38,020 nucleotides of DNA from an uncultured Bacteroides sp. (GTDB taxonomy: Bacteria > Bacteroidota > Bacteroidia > Bacteroidales > Bacteroidaceae): contig CASGED010000034.1 of the NCBI GenBank assembly GCA_949300425.1, positions 1-38,020 on the forward strand, given 5' to 3'. The stretch's first letter is position 1. Each line of letters begins with the position of its first letter. A program made the position numbers and the translations under genes. Positions 24,286 through 32,457 of the stretch are shown here, in pieces. Below the pieces are notes generated by a model that was not told where the DNA came from, did no database searches, and was given only the letters and a program-made list of their open reading frames with translations.

Positions 24286-26823
24286 TTATTCTCCACCGCT
24301 TACGCCACCGCCGCTGTTGCCACCGGATTTCACGTCATCATTACTAATGGTGCGAGCCGCTTTCTTCACGCTGGCTTTCAACTCGCCGAAACGATAGCTG
24401 ACACTCAGACCGAAGCGCATTTGGGGATATTTGTTCCACGTATCGCTGACAAATCCCGTTCCTTCAATGTGTGATGAGAACCGATTGTACTTCTTGAAGA
24501 AATTGCTGGCAAAAGCCGACAAGGACAAGCGACGCTCCATGAACGATTTGTTGAGATTGATACTATAACCGAAGAAGCTGCTTCCTTTGCCTTGCAGCAT
24601 AATCCAGGGTGTCTGGCCGAACACATTCAGACTTAAACGCCAATCGTGCTTGAAGGTTTGCTGGGCGCCCCCATAACCGAAGAAGTTCCAACCGTCATTC
24701 TCCAGGCTTCCCGCTCCTTTCAATTTGGTATACCCGCCAAATAAGTTGGTATAGACGCGGGTGTCTTTGGTCGCATTCCAATTGATGTAAGCGCTTAGGT
24801 TGAAGTCGCGGCTCTTGCCGATATTCTGATAAGTGGTATAGAGTACGTCCTTACCGGTCTTTTTGTCATCGGCAAGGTCGGCTATGTCATCCTCAGACAT
24901 CAGGCTCGTGACAGACTGAATGCTGTTGTTGGTGAACGAGTAACGGGCGGAAAGGTTGAGATTGAACTTCGGCGTGAAATTGCTGTAACTCAACGAGAAG
25001 GCATGGCTATGTTCACTCTCCAACTCGGAGTTACCCTGACTGAGATTGGAAGGGTTGCTGTCGTCCAAATAAGGATTGAGGTACCAGATTCCGGGACGGT
25101 AGATACGCATGTTATACCCTAACCGGAAGTTGGACAAATCAGTCAGTTTCCAACCGATAGAGGCGGAAGGCACCACATCGTCATAGTTCTTACGGAAGTC
25201 ATCGCCCCGTCCCAAGAGATATTTCACGTCTTCGATGGTATGCTCGTAACGCACGCCCAAGCGACCGGAGAGTTTTTTCCACGAAAGCCCGTAGCCCAAA
25301 TAGGCGGCAATGATGTCATTCTGATGGCGATAATGCGTGCTATGTTCTTCGTCGAACGTATAGTCCGAAGCCTCTGCGGCTGTTCTCAGGTAGCGGTCGT
25401 TGTCGGAAGAGTTGTTGCGAAGAATGTACTTCACGCCCGCCTCGACAGTATGCGCCTTGCCGATAGGAGTGGCATAGTCTGCCTGGAAGGTATGTTCGGT
25501 CGTGTTTTGTTCGCCGTTGTTCTGCTGGTCCTCCAACCGCCGCAGATAGTCAGCCCAGTCAGTGTTGTACCCCTCTTCTATATCATATTCAGTATCGGAG
25601 TCCGATGTCTGCGGACGGGTATTGACTTTGTAGGAGAACGTCAGCATACGGCCCTTCACCGTAGGCGATATACGTTGGTAGTCGATACTTCCGTCAATGG
25701 AATACCACGACGAATGACTGCGGCTGTTGGTGGCATAGCGATACAGCAAGCCGCCGTCTACGGGCGAAGTACCAACATAGTTGCTTCCGCCCCGGCTGTC
25801 ATTGCCTCCGCCCCATAAACCGAACGAGGCGGATATCAGATTCAAGGTATCAATCTCGTAACTGGCTTCCAGACTGCCGGACTGGAAGTTCCCATCGCCT
25901 TTATTGCTACCGTCATAGTCCAAATTGGCTACGTCCGAGGTAGCGTCCGTAGCCCGCTGCGTACCTCCGGAGTAACTGCGCGGACTGTTATTATAATTGT
26001 AGTTATAACGGGCGCTCATCGTGAATTTGCCTTTCTGTATGGTTCCGAACAGGCCCCCACCGGCGCCAGTGTTGCTTGCATTTCCGCTTAGCGTCACGGT
26101 ATAACCTTCGAAACCACTCCCTTCGGTGACAATGTTCAGAATGCCTCCCACCCCTTCCGCATCATACTTGGGACCGGGATTGGTAATGACTTCGATGTGT
26201 TTGATGGTATTGGCGGGCATACTCTTCAGGACTTCCGTCGGATTATTGCTCATCATGTTGTTAGGTTTGCCGTTGACGTACACTTTGAACGAACTGCTGC
26301 CGTTTACCTTAATGTTGTCCTCGCCGTCTACAGTCACCAACGGCACCTTGCGCAACATCTCCAGCACGGTGTTGGTTTCCGAATCGGGGTCATCTTGCAC
26401 GCTGTATTCTATCTTGTCTATATCCGCCTTCACCAACGGCTTTTGTGCCACTACTTCCACCATACCCAGTTCGTTGGAAGCATCGGTCACGTAAAGCGTG
26501 CCGAAGTCAACCAGCCGTTCTCCGGACTTCACGGTGAAATCTTTCACGATGGTCGCGCGTCCCACCGACGTGACGGTCAGCACAAAATTACCTCTTCCAT
26601 TGATGTTGTCCTTGAAACGGCCTTGCAGGTCGGATACCATCATTTTTACCGGTTTGTCCGGATTTGCCTTACGCGCCACGCGGATGGTGGCGTAGGGTTC
26701 CCCCTCTTGCGTTAGGGAGTCAAGCAACACACCTTTCACTTGGAAGGTTGACGTCGCGTTCTGCGCTGCTGCCAGCCCGGATAACATGACTGTCCACAAC
26801 AGCGCCACTGTTCTCAGTTTCAT
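24286..26823 (-). CDS. Outer-membrane beta-barrel receptor, TonB-dependent-receptor-like
   Basis: The 845-residue protein has a signal peptide (MKLRTVALLWTVMLSGLAAA), a carboxypeptidase-regulatory-like beta sandwich (residues about 28-110: FQVKGVLLDSLTQEGEPYAT), a plug-like domain (residues about 130-235, with VLEMLRKVPLVTVDGEDNIKVNG and HIEVITNPGPKYDAEGVGGI, the TonB-plug signature), and a long barrel ending GLSVSYRFGELKASVKKAA. It fits the Bacteroidales 'outer membrane beta-barrel family' (OMP_b-brl_3). No SusD partner lies beside it, so it is probably not a glycan utilisation receptor; substrate unknown. Gly/Ser-rich residues form the tail. A -7 element TACTTTTG at 26910-26917 lies upstream. 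Confidence 0.9.
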   Translation of the reverse strand: MKLRTVALLWTVMLSGLAAAQNATSTFQVKGVLLDSLTQEGEPYATIRVARKANPDKPVKMMVSDLQGRFKDNINGRGNFVLTVTSVGRATIVKDFTVKSGERLVDFGTLYVTDASNELGMVEVVAQKPLVKADIDKIEYSVQDDPDSETNTVLEMLRKVPLVTVDGEDNIKVNGSSSFKVYVNGKPNNMMSNNPTEVLKSMPANTIKHIEVITNPGPKYDAEGVGGILNIVTEGSGFEGYTVTLSGNASNTGAGGGLFGTIQKGKFTMSARYNYNYNNSPRSYSGGTQRATDATSDVANLDYDGSNKGDGNFQSGSLEASYEIDTLNLISASFGLWGGGNDSRGGSNYVGTSPVDGGLLYRYATNSRSHSSWYSIDGSIDYQRISPTVKGRMLTFSYKVNTRPQTSDSDTEYDIEEGYNTDWADYLRRLEDQQNNGEQNTTEHTFQADYATPIGKAHTVEAGVKYILRNNSSDNDRYLRTAAEASDYTFDEEHSTHYRHQNDIIAAYLGYGLSWKKLSGRLGVRYEHTIEDVKYLLGRGDDFRKNYDDVVPSASIGWKLTDLSNFRLGYNMRIYRPGIWYLNPYLDDSNPSNLSQGNSELESEHSHAFSLSYSNFTPKFNLNLSARYSFTNNSIQSVTSLMSEDDIADLADDKKTGKDVLYTTYQNIGKSRDFNLSAYINWNATKDTRVYTNLFGGYTKLKGAGSLENDGWNFFGYGGAQQTFKHDWRLSLNVFGQTPWIMLQGKGSSFFGYSINLNKSFMERRLSLSAFASNFFKKYNRFSSHIEGTGFVSDTWNKYPQMRFGLSVSYRFGELKASVKKAARTISNDDVKSGGNSGGGVSGGE

Positions 26824-27120
26824 TTGTTTTCTCAGTTTATCAGTTGTCTATTCTTTAATAATTGCACCCTGTCAGATGCATACAGGTGACAAAAATCACA
26901 TATAGTTGGCAAAAGTATAGCTTTCTGATAGATTTCCGAGTCTTTCGGAGTTAAAAAAGGCTATAAGACGCAAGTTTACATAGGGATGCAGAGATGTTTA
27001 ATTGGTAACTTATCCTTACAAGTAATAGCAAGTAAAAAGATGGTATGTCCCCATTTTTTGAATCCTGTTGGTTTGCCTCCCGTCATAGTTGCTGGAAGCG
27101 CTTTCCGCACGTGTTGGGGA

Positions 27121-27199
27121 ATGTTAGAAACCTAAAGGGCGAATGTTTCTAACATTTCCCCTCTATGTTAGAAACATAAATGCCTTGGCATAGTAACAT
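27121..27199. repeat. Four 13-bp units with 22-bp period (copy 2 of an intergenic element)
   Basis: In the nearly 490-base gap between the receptor gene and the DUF4010 gene, units start at 27121 (ATGTTAGAAACCT), 27143 (ATGTTTCTAACAT), 27165 (ATGTTAGAAACAT) and 27187 (degenerate, GGCATAGTAACAT), each 22 bases apart. The layout and even the last unit's TAGTAAC-TGAAA edge match the copy at 10340-10418, while the 9-base spacers mostly differ. Apart from this element, the receptor promoter and the DUF4010 terminator, the gap shows nothing that I can name. Confidence 0.85.
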
Positions 27200-27200
27200 G

Positions 27201-27227
27201 AAAAACGACCCTCATAAAGAAGGTCGT
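27201..27227 (-). terminator. Terminator of the small protein-CYTH-DUF4010 run
   Basis: ACGACC (27205-27210) pairs with GGTCGT (27222-27227) around an 11-base loop; on the minus strand the stem is followed by TTTTT (27201-27205). It lies about 85 bases after the DUF4010 stop and immediately next to the 22-bp-period element. Confidence 0.75.
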
Positions 27228-27310
27228 ATTTTATATATACTTCTTACTTCCTCAATCCGTGTGTCTGGATTTATTAATCATTACATATTGCCGTATGATA
27301 TCCCTTTCTC

Positions 27311-28603
27311 CTATAGCAAATAAAACAGCGTCAACAGCACGGCATTCGCCGCAATGACGACGCCGAATCCCCGTACCATCCAAGGACGCAAGGCACTCTT
27401 CCGTCCGGCAAAGAACAGGCCGTAGCAAAAGTTGACCAGAATATTACTAAGAATGGCTTGCAGACTGCACGCCGTAATGACCAATATGGCAACGCCTCCG
27501 GTGCCTTGCACCAGATTGAGGATGAAGGGCGTGATGTCGCTGAGGCCGGAGACGAACGATAATACCGTCAGACCACCTGTCCCGGCATAGACCAGCGTAT
27601 AGTGCGTCACCACGGTGAACACAATGAACAGCATGGCGAATATCAACGCCACCTTAAACTCCAGCGGATTGCTGCTGTCCTCCTCTCCCTCCATCTGTCC
27701 TTGTATGGCCACCGGACGGCGCGAATGAATGTACCAAGCTGTCCCCCCGGCTATCAGGGCCATGACAAGCAGGTAGGGATAGATGGCGGCCAGCGTCTCG
27801 CGGCTGAAAATGCCTATCAGGATAAGAAAACGGAGGAACATCATGCTGACGGCCATCAACATGGCGGCTACATACTCCGGCGCTTCGTCGGCCTCAGCCT
27901 TGCGGCTTTTGCGGGCAAGTACGGCGATGGTAGCCGTGCTGCTGTAGAGGCCGCCTATGACGCCGGACATCAGGATGCCCGACTGGCGGAAGACGTAGCG
28001 GCGCAACAGGTAGGACAGATAGGAAACGCCGGACACCACCACCGTCGCCAGCCATACCGCATGCGGAGTCAGGTCGATGCCGGGAATCATGTTCTGCCGG
28101 GGGAGCATAGGCAGGATGATGCCGCTAATGGCCAGGAACTTGGCGAGCGTAATCATCTCGTCGTTCTTCATCCGCTGGGCCAACTCGGTAAACGTATGTT
28201 TCAGTTCGGTGAAAAGCAACACCGTCACCACTACCATGATGTAGAACCAGGACGGCTGTGTAGCGACAATGGGAGCCAGGCAATAAGTGATAAGCGCAAT
28301 GACGATGGTCGTCACGCCAAACACATGGTATTTCATCTGCTTGACGTAATAGTTCAAAGCCAACAACAAGCCTAAAACGGCTCCGCCACCCATGAAAAGC
28401 CTATAATCGTCAGGCTCTAAGATGTAAAGCAGATAGCCCAGAATGCCAATGAAGGTAAACGTGCGGTCGGTACCGAACAAAGTGGTCTCGCCTTCCCGTT
28501 TCAGGCTGATGCGCCGTTGCGAAAGCCCGATAAGCAAGGAGAACACGGTCACCAACAGAAAAGTGACCAATTCGTCCGGCAAGTAACCTGTCACTTTTTC
28601 CAT
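27311..28603 (-). CDS. MgtC/SapB-type membrane protein with DUF4010
   Basis: The 430-residue integral membrane protein has about a dozen hydrophobic segments. The first third is MgtC/SapB-like (TVFSLLIGLSQRRISLKREG, then RTFTFIGILGYLLY), and the rest is a DUF4010-type domain (GGLYSSTATIAVLARKSRK, SGLSDITPFILNLVQGTGG). MgtC proteins affect magnesium and ATP homeostasis in other bacteria; the function of the DUF4010 form is not established, and a transporter role is inferred. The start overlaps the end of the CYTH gene by 13 bases, so translation is coupled. It ends the three-gene run. Confidence 0.88.
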   Translation of the reverse strand: MEKVTGYLPDELVTFLLVTVFSLLIGLSQRRISLKREGETTLFGTDRTFTFIGILGYLLYILEPDDYRLFMGGGAVLGLLLALNYYVKQMKYHVFGVTTIVIALITYCLAPIVATQPSWFYIMVVVTVLLFTELKHTFTELAQRMKNDEMITLAKFLAISGIILPMLPRQNMIPGIDLTPHAVWLATVVVSGVSYLSYLLRRYVFRQSGILMSGVIGGLYSSTATIAVLARKSRKAEADEAPEYVAAMLMAVSMMFLRFLILIGIFSRETLAAIYPYLLVMALIAGGTAWYIHSRRPVAIQGQMEGEEDSSNPLEFKVALIFAMLFIVFTVVTHYTLVYAGTGGLTVLSFVSGLSDITPFILNLVQGTGGVAILVITACSLQAILSNILVNFCYGLFFAGRKSALRPWMVRGFGVVIAANAVLLTLFYLL

Positions 28604-29064
28604 TCTTTGAAAGGATGCTTCATCAGTTGTGAATTGTAGTACCGCACATCACCCGTCACCTCTTGCCCGATGAAATCGGGTTTCACAAAAGACTCGTCTT
28701 CGGAGGCCAGTTCCACTTCAGCCATTGTCAGACCGGCATTATCGCCATAGAACTCATCTACTTCGAACACGTGTTTGCCACTGCGCACCAGATAACGCGT
28801 CTTGTCTATCACGCCCGGCTCGCACAACTTCATCAGTTCCTCGGCTTCGGCCAAAGGGATTTCCTTCTCCCACTCATAGCGGCTCATGCCCGCGGCGTCC
28901 GAGGCGCCTTTGATGTTCAGGTATCCTTGCCCGTCGCGGATGCGCACCCGCACCGTCCGCCCCCGTGCGCTGCAGATGTAGCCTTGCACGATGCGGTTGT
29001 GGGCGTATGACTGCGACTTGTATTCGCCTTTTACCAGGAATTTGCGTTCAATCTCTTGCGCCAT
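28591..29064 (-). CDS. CYTH domain protein (triphosphate tunnel family)
   Basis: The 157-residue protein begins MAQEIERKFLVKGEYK, the EIERKFLV strand that defines the CYTH/triphosphate tunnel metalloenzyme superfamily. Further strands carry the acidic and basic residues that line the tunnel (GRTVRVRIRDGQGYLNIKG, EVDEFYGDNAGLTMAEVEL). Bacterial members hydrolyse inorganic tripolyphosphate or cyclise nucleotides; this short single-domain form is most like tripolyphosphatases. The length is normal. It starts 16 bases after a tiny membrane-protein gene and overlaps the DUF4010 gene. Confidence 0.92.
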   Translation of the reverse strand: MAQEIERKFLVKGEYKSQSYAHNRIVQGYICSARGRTVRVRIRDGQGYLNIKGASDAAGMSRYEWEKEIPLAEAEELMKLCEPGVIDKTRYLVRSGKHVFEVDEFYGDNAGLTMAEVELASEDESFVKPDFIGQEVTGDVRYYNSQLMKHPFKEWKK

Positions 29065-29080
29065 GGTACACCTTACATGT

Positions 29081-29215
29081 TTATCCCCACTGCGAATAGG
29101 CGATGAACATCAGCACAACCAGCACAACGGCTATCACGCCCATGACAATCATCACTTTCTTGCCTTGTTGCTCTTCCTTCTCTTCGCGTATCCGCTTTCT
29201 GTTTTTCTTTCCCAT
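29081..29215 (-). CDS. 44-residue single-span membrane protein
   Basis: This short gene reads MGKKNRKRIREEKEEQQGKK and then one hydrophobic segment (VMIVMGVIAVVLVVLMFIAY) ending SQWG. The N-terminus is strongly basic and acidic, the topology is N-in with a single helix. It lies 16 bases upstream of the CYTH gene in the same direction, so it is probably the first gene of that run. It is too small for domain recognition; function unknown. Confidence 0.7.
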   Translation of the reverse strand: MGKKNRKRIREEKEEQQGKKVMIVMGVIAVVLVVLMFIAYSQWG

Positions 29216-29330
29216 ATTATATTATTAATCTTTTAAAGGTTTAACATCAAGCAAAGGAAATGATAATTTGGGAAGAAAGCAAGCGATATAGGGATATTTT
29301 TTATAGCTTTGTAGCAATTATGTAGTAAAA

Positions 29331-29747
29331 ATGAAAACACTCAAGCGACAAACCACTCTTATCTTTAGCCTTATCCTTATCGGCATAGGGCTGAACGGAT
29401 GCGTCATCGACGATGAAAACGGCTATCCGGGCGGCGGCGCCACCACCTGGCAGCTGTGTGATCATTGGTGGCAAGGGTATTATTCGTGGGACGACGGCAC
29501 CCTCGTAGACCACCAAATATTTTTCTATCCCGACGGGAGGGGGGAGGAGTCGTTGCTGTGCAACTATTACGGCGAGGTGTGGGCGGAATATTACGAATTC
29601 TACTGGCATTGGGCCAACAGCCTGCAAAACTCCATCGCACTGAATTATCCGGGCGGCGTTGTGCTCTACATGGACCATGTCTATATTAACTTCGACCTGT
29701 TCTCCTGCCTGTTAGACGGCACGTTTGTGACTTTCCGAGGGGAATAA
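29331..29747 (+). CDS. Aromatic-rich hypothetical lipoprotein
   Basis: The 138-residue product has a lipoprotein signal (MKTLKRQTTLIFSLILIGIG, then LNGC) followed by an acidic linker (VIDDENGYPGGG) and a body unusually rich in Trp and Tyr (WQLCDHWWQGYYSWDDGTL, YYEFYWHWANSL), as in small lipocalin-like lipoproteins. A -7 element TAGCTTTG lies at 29304-29311. I do not recognise a family. It stands alone between the CYTH run and the remnant region. Confidence 0.65.
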   Translation: MKTLKRQTTLIFSLILIGIGLNGCVIDDENGYPGGGATTWQLCDHWWQGYYSWDDGTLVDHQIFFYPDGRGEESLLCNYYGEVWAEYYEFYWHWANSLQNSIALNYPGGVVLYMDHVYINFDLFSCLLDGTFVTFRGE

Positions 29748-29902
29748 GCCGTACCTTCCGATAGGCTAAAATCATCCGGAAAAGGTACAAAATCGTCCAA
29801 GCCGGTTGTTTCCGATTCATGTCACACAAAGTTTCACAAACAAGCCGCTGATGCCTGCGTGAAAGATGCGTGAAAGATGGAGCCTTCACAGCATTTTGTT
29901 GA

Positions 29903-30337
29903 TTAACAGTAGATGCCTTCCACGGGCGGCAGCGAGGTGCGGACAAAGAAGTCTATTTTGCTGTCTATCCGATTCAGGCGTTGTTCGTGCTCCATGAATT
30001 TGCTGTTCATCCGGTCCTCTAAGTTGCTGAGGTGCTGGTTGACGGAATAGCCTTTCAGCAGGTATTCTTTCAGCACCTTGTTTGCCCATTGGCGGAACTG
30101 TGTGCCTCGGATGGATTTCACGCGATAGCCTACGGAAATGATGACATCGAGATTGTAATACTTGACCCGATATTTCTTCCCGTCTGCGGCAGTTGTCAAG
30201 GATTTCTTGACAACTGAATCCGGACTTAATTCGTTTTCTTTGAAGATGTTGTTCGTGTGCAGGCTTACGTTTTGCTTGGATGTCTGAAATAATTCAGCCA
30301 TTTGCGCTTGTGTCAGCCACACCGTTTCTTCTTCCAG
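29903..30337 (-). pseudogene. RhuM-family protein remnant, truncated at both ends
   Basis: The stretch encodes LEEETVWLTQAQMAELFQTS, then KYYNLDVIISVGYRVKS and RGTQFRQWANKVLKEYLLKG, which are the conserved core of the RhuM/virulence-type DNA-binding family common in Bacteroidetes accessory regions. The usual N-terminal 20-25 residues before the LEEETVWL strand are missing; upstream an in-frame TAA stands at 30380-30382. The C-terminus stops at SLPPVEGIYC where family members normally continue (EGIFYDGQ and a further domain of more than 150 residues). The only in-frame start is a GTG at 30322 inside the first conserved strand. I call it a decayed fragment, possibly still translated as a short protein. 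Confidence 0.7.
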
Positions 30338-30379
30338 TCGCCCTGTGCACTTGCGGGGCGGCTGTACCCAATTCCCGCC

Positions 30380-30702
30380 TTAGCCCAGCGGATTTTCCGT
30401 CTCGCCTTCGTCCGGCTCGGTGGCAGTGCCGCCGCCCGTGGAAGCCTTCACGGCGCTGCGGTCGATGCTCAGTTCCGCCGCATTGGCGGCGTCGCGCATC
30501 TTCTGCTTGGGGGTGAAGACGATTTCCGGGGGGGGGTGAGGGCGTTCTTCACGTCGCCTTCGGACAGCGAGGTCTCACGCACGATGCGCTCGATGAGCAT
30601 CTTGTTCGTGAAATACTGTTGTGTCTTGGGCTGGGCGAAATACACCGTCTGCCCCTTGCGCGTGCCTATCGGCTGCACTTTCGATTTGATGTCAAATGGT
30701 AT
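30380..30702 (-). pseudogene. HU-like DNA-binding protein, broken
   Basis: Reading in from 30702 the frame gives PFDIKSKVQPIGTRKGQTVY and FAQPKTQQYFTNKMLIERIV, the N-terminus of the Bacteroidales HU-like DNA-binding family, but the codon where Met is expected is ATA, preceded at once by a TAA. After GDVKNALTPP a run of nine C residues (nine G on the plus strand, 30528-30536) shifts the frame. The second frame resumes with EIVFTPKQKMRDAANAAELS and the acidic tail of the same family. About 60 residues of the central beta domain are missing. A start loss, a deletion and a homopolymer frameshift together make it a pseudogene; an error in the homopolymer alone would not rescue it. The stop is in frame with the RhuM remnant that follows. 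Confidence 0.65.
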
Positions 30703-31034
30703 TTATGGCTGATTATCAATGATATAAGAAAATGTCGATACAAAAATAATCGCTGAAAGAAACAGGGTGAAAAAGCCATTTTGGGGAGAAGCAAAGAGGA
30801 AAGAAAAAGGTTGGTTTAAGATGAAGATTTAACAAAAACTTAACAAACGGCAGGCATTTTTGTACTTTCCTGATGACTGCTCGGAATGAAGTCAAAACCA
30901 CAAAGGAATTGTCGGGGAATTGCTTGCCACGATTGATTTTTAGAATGTTTTGCGCTTTAAGAGCCAATAGGAGTACAAATGCTGTATGAAATAAGTCTTA
31001 GAACTCTAATTTTTGCTCTGCGCAGAAGTTAATT

Positions 31035-31132
31035 GGTAGGAAATTCACTACCTTTATACTTGGATTGTGCATTGGAGCAACTTTATCCAAGACATACGGA
31101 TTTAAAAGTTGCATCCGAGATGCAATATTTTT
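31035..31132 (+). promoter_or_regulatory. Structured leader with competing terminator and antiterminator
   Basis: This part of the 476-base gap before the DUF4377 gene contains GGTAG/CTACC (31035-31039, 31048-31052), CTTGGAT/ATCCAAG (31059-31065, 31085-31091), and a terminator hairpin TTGCATC-CGA-GATGCAA followed by TATTTTT (31109-31132). The left arm of the terminator overlaps AAAGTTGC (31105-31112), which is perfectly complementary to GCAACTTT at 31077-31084, so the two folds exclude each other. No gene precedes it on this strand. That is the layout of an attenuator or riboswitch for the lipoprotein gene 47 bases downstream; no known class is recognised. Nothing else is seen in 30703-31034. 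Confidence 0.5.
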
Positions 31133-31178
31133 AGAGTTTCTGCATTTTTGGAATAGCTAACAATTAAAAAAGATAAAA

Positions 31179-31949
31179 ATGAATACGAAAGACTTTTTCG
31201 GAATACTGCTTATGGCAATGTTTGCAGTGGTAGGATTGACAGCGTGTAGTGACGATGATGAAGAAGGCAGGAAAGTAACAGATTACAAAGAGTATGTGCT
31301 GACTGTGGCATCGGAAAAAATACCGGGTGTCCTTTGGTCTGATGGGTTTAATTACCTGTCAGAAGTTTATGCTGTAAAACAAGAACAGTCCGATGAATGG
31401 AGTGCATGTGGCTCCATTGCTGGGTTTGAATTTGAGAAAGGATATGAATACCAAATTAAAATTGGCGAAACTAGCTATTTGGATTATAGTATGGGAACTC
31501 CTGCATGGACAGAACGCGAGTTGCTTGAAGTGATATCCAAAGATAAAAAAGACTCGGAAAACTTGCCATTACATCTTATTCCAAAAGCATATTACGACAA
31601 TATTCCACTACCACAATACAGATATGCAGTAGAAGCGGATAATAAAGAACTTATTGAACAGGATTTGAAAGACAACTCTCTTATTCCGTTGGATTATCAC
31701 GATATGCTTTATCGTGGTGAGGACGCTATCCTTAAATGTATAGCCTTACAAGATGACAACAAAGTGCTTGGCCCGTATATCATACAGACTAAAAGTAAAG
31801 CACCGGAAGAAATGCCGGAGTCTTATAAAATACTTCCCCCAGATGCGCAAATAGCCGGTTATGGAGAGTGGGCATTTTTAGATGTAGATGTAAGGACTAT
31901 GATTGAGTTTCTTCGGGCTTTTAATTCTATTTCTATTGCACCTATTTGA
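31179..31949 (+). CDS. DUF4377-type lipoprotein
   Basis: The 256-residue lipoprotein (MNTKDFFGILLMAMFAVVGL, lipobox LTAC, then SDDDEEG) contains a segment that matches the DUF4377 pattern found in Bacteroidales lipoproteins: YVLTVASEKIPGVLWSDG and GFEFEKGYEYQIKIG near residues 40-100. The remainder (LIPKAYYDNIPLPQYRYAVE) is not recognised. The usual conserved Cys and Trp of the W-x-x-F turn are only partly kept. Its last 91 bases overlap the 3' end of a minus-strand gene, which suggests that one of the two had its tail altered by recombination. Codon use is AT-rich compared with the core genes to the left, consistent with acquisition. Confidence 0.75.
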   Translation: MNTKDFFGILLMAMFAVVGLTACSDDDEEGRKVTDYKEYVLTVASEKIPGVLWSDGFNYLSEVYAVKQEQSDEWSACGSIAGFEFEKGYEYQIKIGETSYLDYSMGTPAWTERELLEVISKDKKDSENLPLHLIPKAYYDNIPLPQYRYAVEADNKELIEQDLKDNSLIPLDYHDMLYRGEDAILKCIALQDDNKVLGPYIIQTKSKAPEEMPESYKILPPDAQIAGYGEWAFLDVDVRTMIEFLRAFNSISIAPI

Positions 31950-32356
31950 GGCATAAAACATTCTATAATACCAGCAGGAAGCAACTCTATGCAGTCTGAT
32001 AAACAAGTAGCATTAGAAGGGCATTTTATAATTTCTTCCTTATGCACTTCTTGATAAGTTGATTCCTCATTGACTGATGAATTGCCGCATTCTTTGAAAC
32101 CTCCTAAAGAGAATATGGTTTCACTTTGAGCAACTTCCTCTTCTGTAGGCAAATAAGAAAAATCATCTTTTTCATCTTGTGAAGAATCTTCTGATGCACT
32201 CCCAAATGAAAAAATGGTTTCAGCTTCTTTTGCCTCTTCATCAGTAGGTAGATAATATGAATCTTCGCCATTTTCATTTTCAGATGCTGCAAGTGAAATA
32301 TTTCCTTTAATTTCTTCTTCTGTTGGCAAATACAAATCATTCACATCTACATTCAT
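31859..32356 (-). CDS. Acidic protein with three YLPT[E/D]EE repeats
   Basis: The 165-residue product has no signal peptide or membrane span. Its first 90 residues contain three copies of a 25-30 residue unit: LYLPTEEEIKGNISL, YYLPTDEEAKEAETIFSFG and SYLPTEEEVAQSETIFSLGG, separated by acidic Ser/Asp/Glu linkers. The rest has four cysteines (KCPSNATCLSDCIELL, then IIECFMPQIG) and ends in a part that lies antisense to the DUF4377 gene. I do not recognise it. It follows the integrase gene in the same direction, beyond a terminator. Short repeated YLPT[E/D]EE units could be docking motifs for a partner; this is a guess. Confidence 0.6.
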   Translation of the reverse strand: MNVDVNDLYLPTEEEIKGNISLAASENENGEDSYYLPTDEEAKEAETIFSFGSASEDSSQDEKDDFSYLPTEEEVAQSETIFSLGGFKECGNSSVNEESTYQEVHKEEIIKCPSNATCLSDCIELLPAGIIECFMPQIGAIEIELKARRNSIIVLTSTSKNAHSP

Positions 32357-32397
32357 TGCTCACTAATTTATATTTATATATTATAATACTTAGTGCG

Positions 32398-32441
32398 CAA
32401 AAATAGGAAGAATCATTGGTTGTACCAAAGAAACTTCCTAT
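32398..32441 (-). terminator. Terminator of the integrase gene
   Basis: ATAGGAAG (32403-32410) pairs with CTTCCTAT (32434-32441); inside, TTGGT and ACCAA form a second short stem. On the minus strand the hairpin is followed by TTTTTG (32397-32402). The same stretch reads TATTTTTG, a -7 look-alike for the YLPTEEE gene. Confidence 0.65.
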
Positions 32442-32457
32442 TTCTCTGAATCAAAAA

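Noticed and set aside
29840-29885. Short near-repeat GCGTGAAAGAT(GCGTGAAAGATG) before the RhuM remnant as an att site or origin
   Set aside because: Only two short copies, no inverted repeats or element genes attached; too little to call.
30716-30967. An 83-codon minus-strand frame in the gap before the DUF4377 gene
   Set aside because: Phe-rich, low-complexity product with no ribosome site; probably an AT-rich chance frame.
32398-32405. TATTTTTG as a -7 promoter element of the YLPTEEE gene
   Set aside because: It coincides with the U-run of the integrase terminator, which explains it equally well; no -33 box was found.
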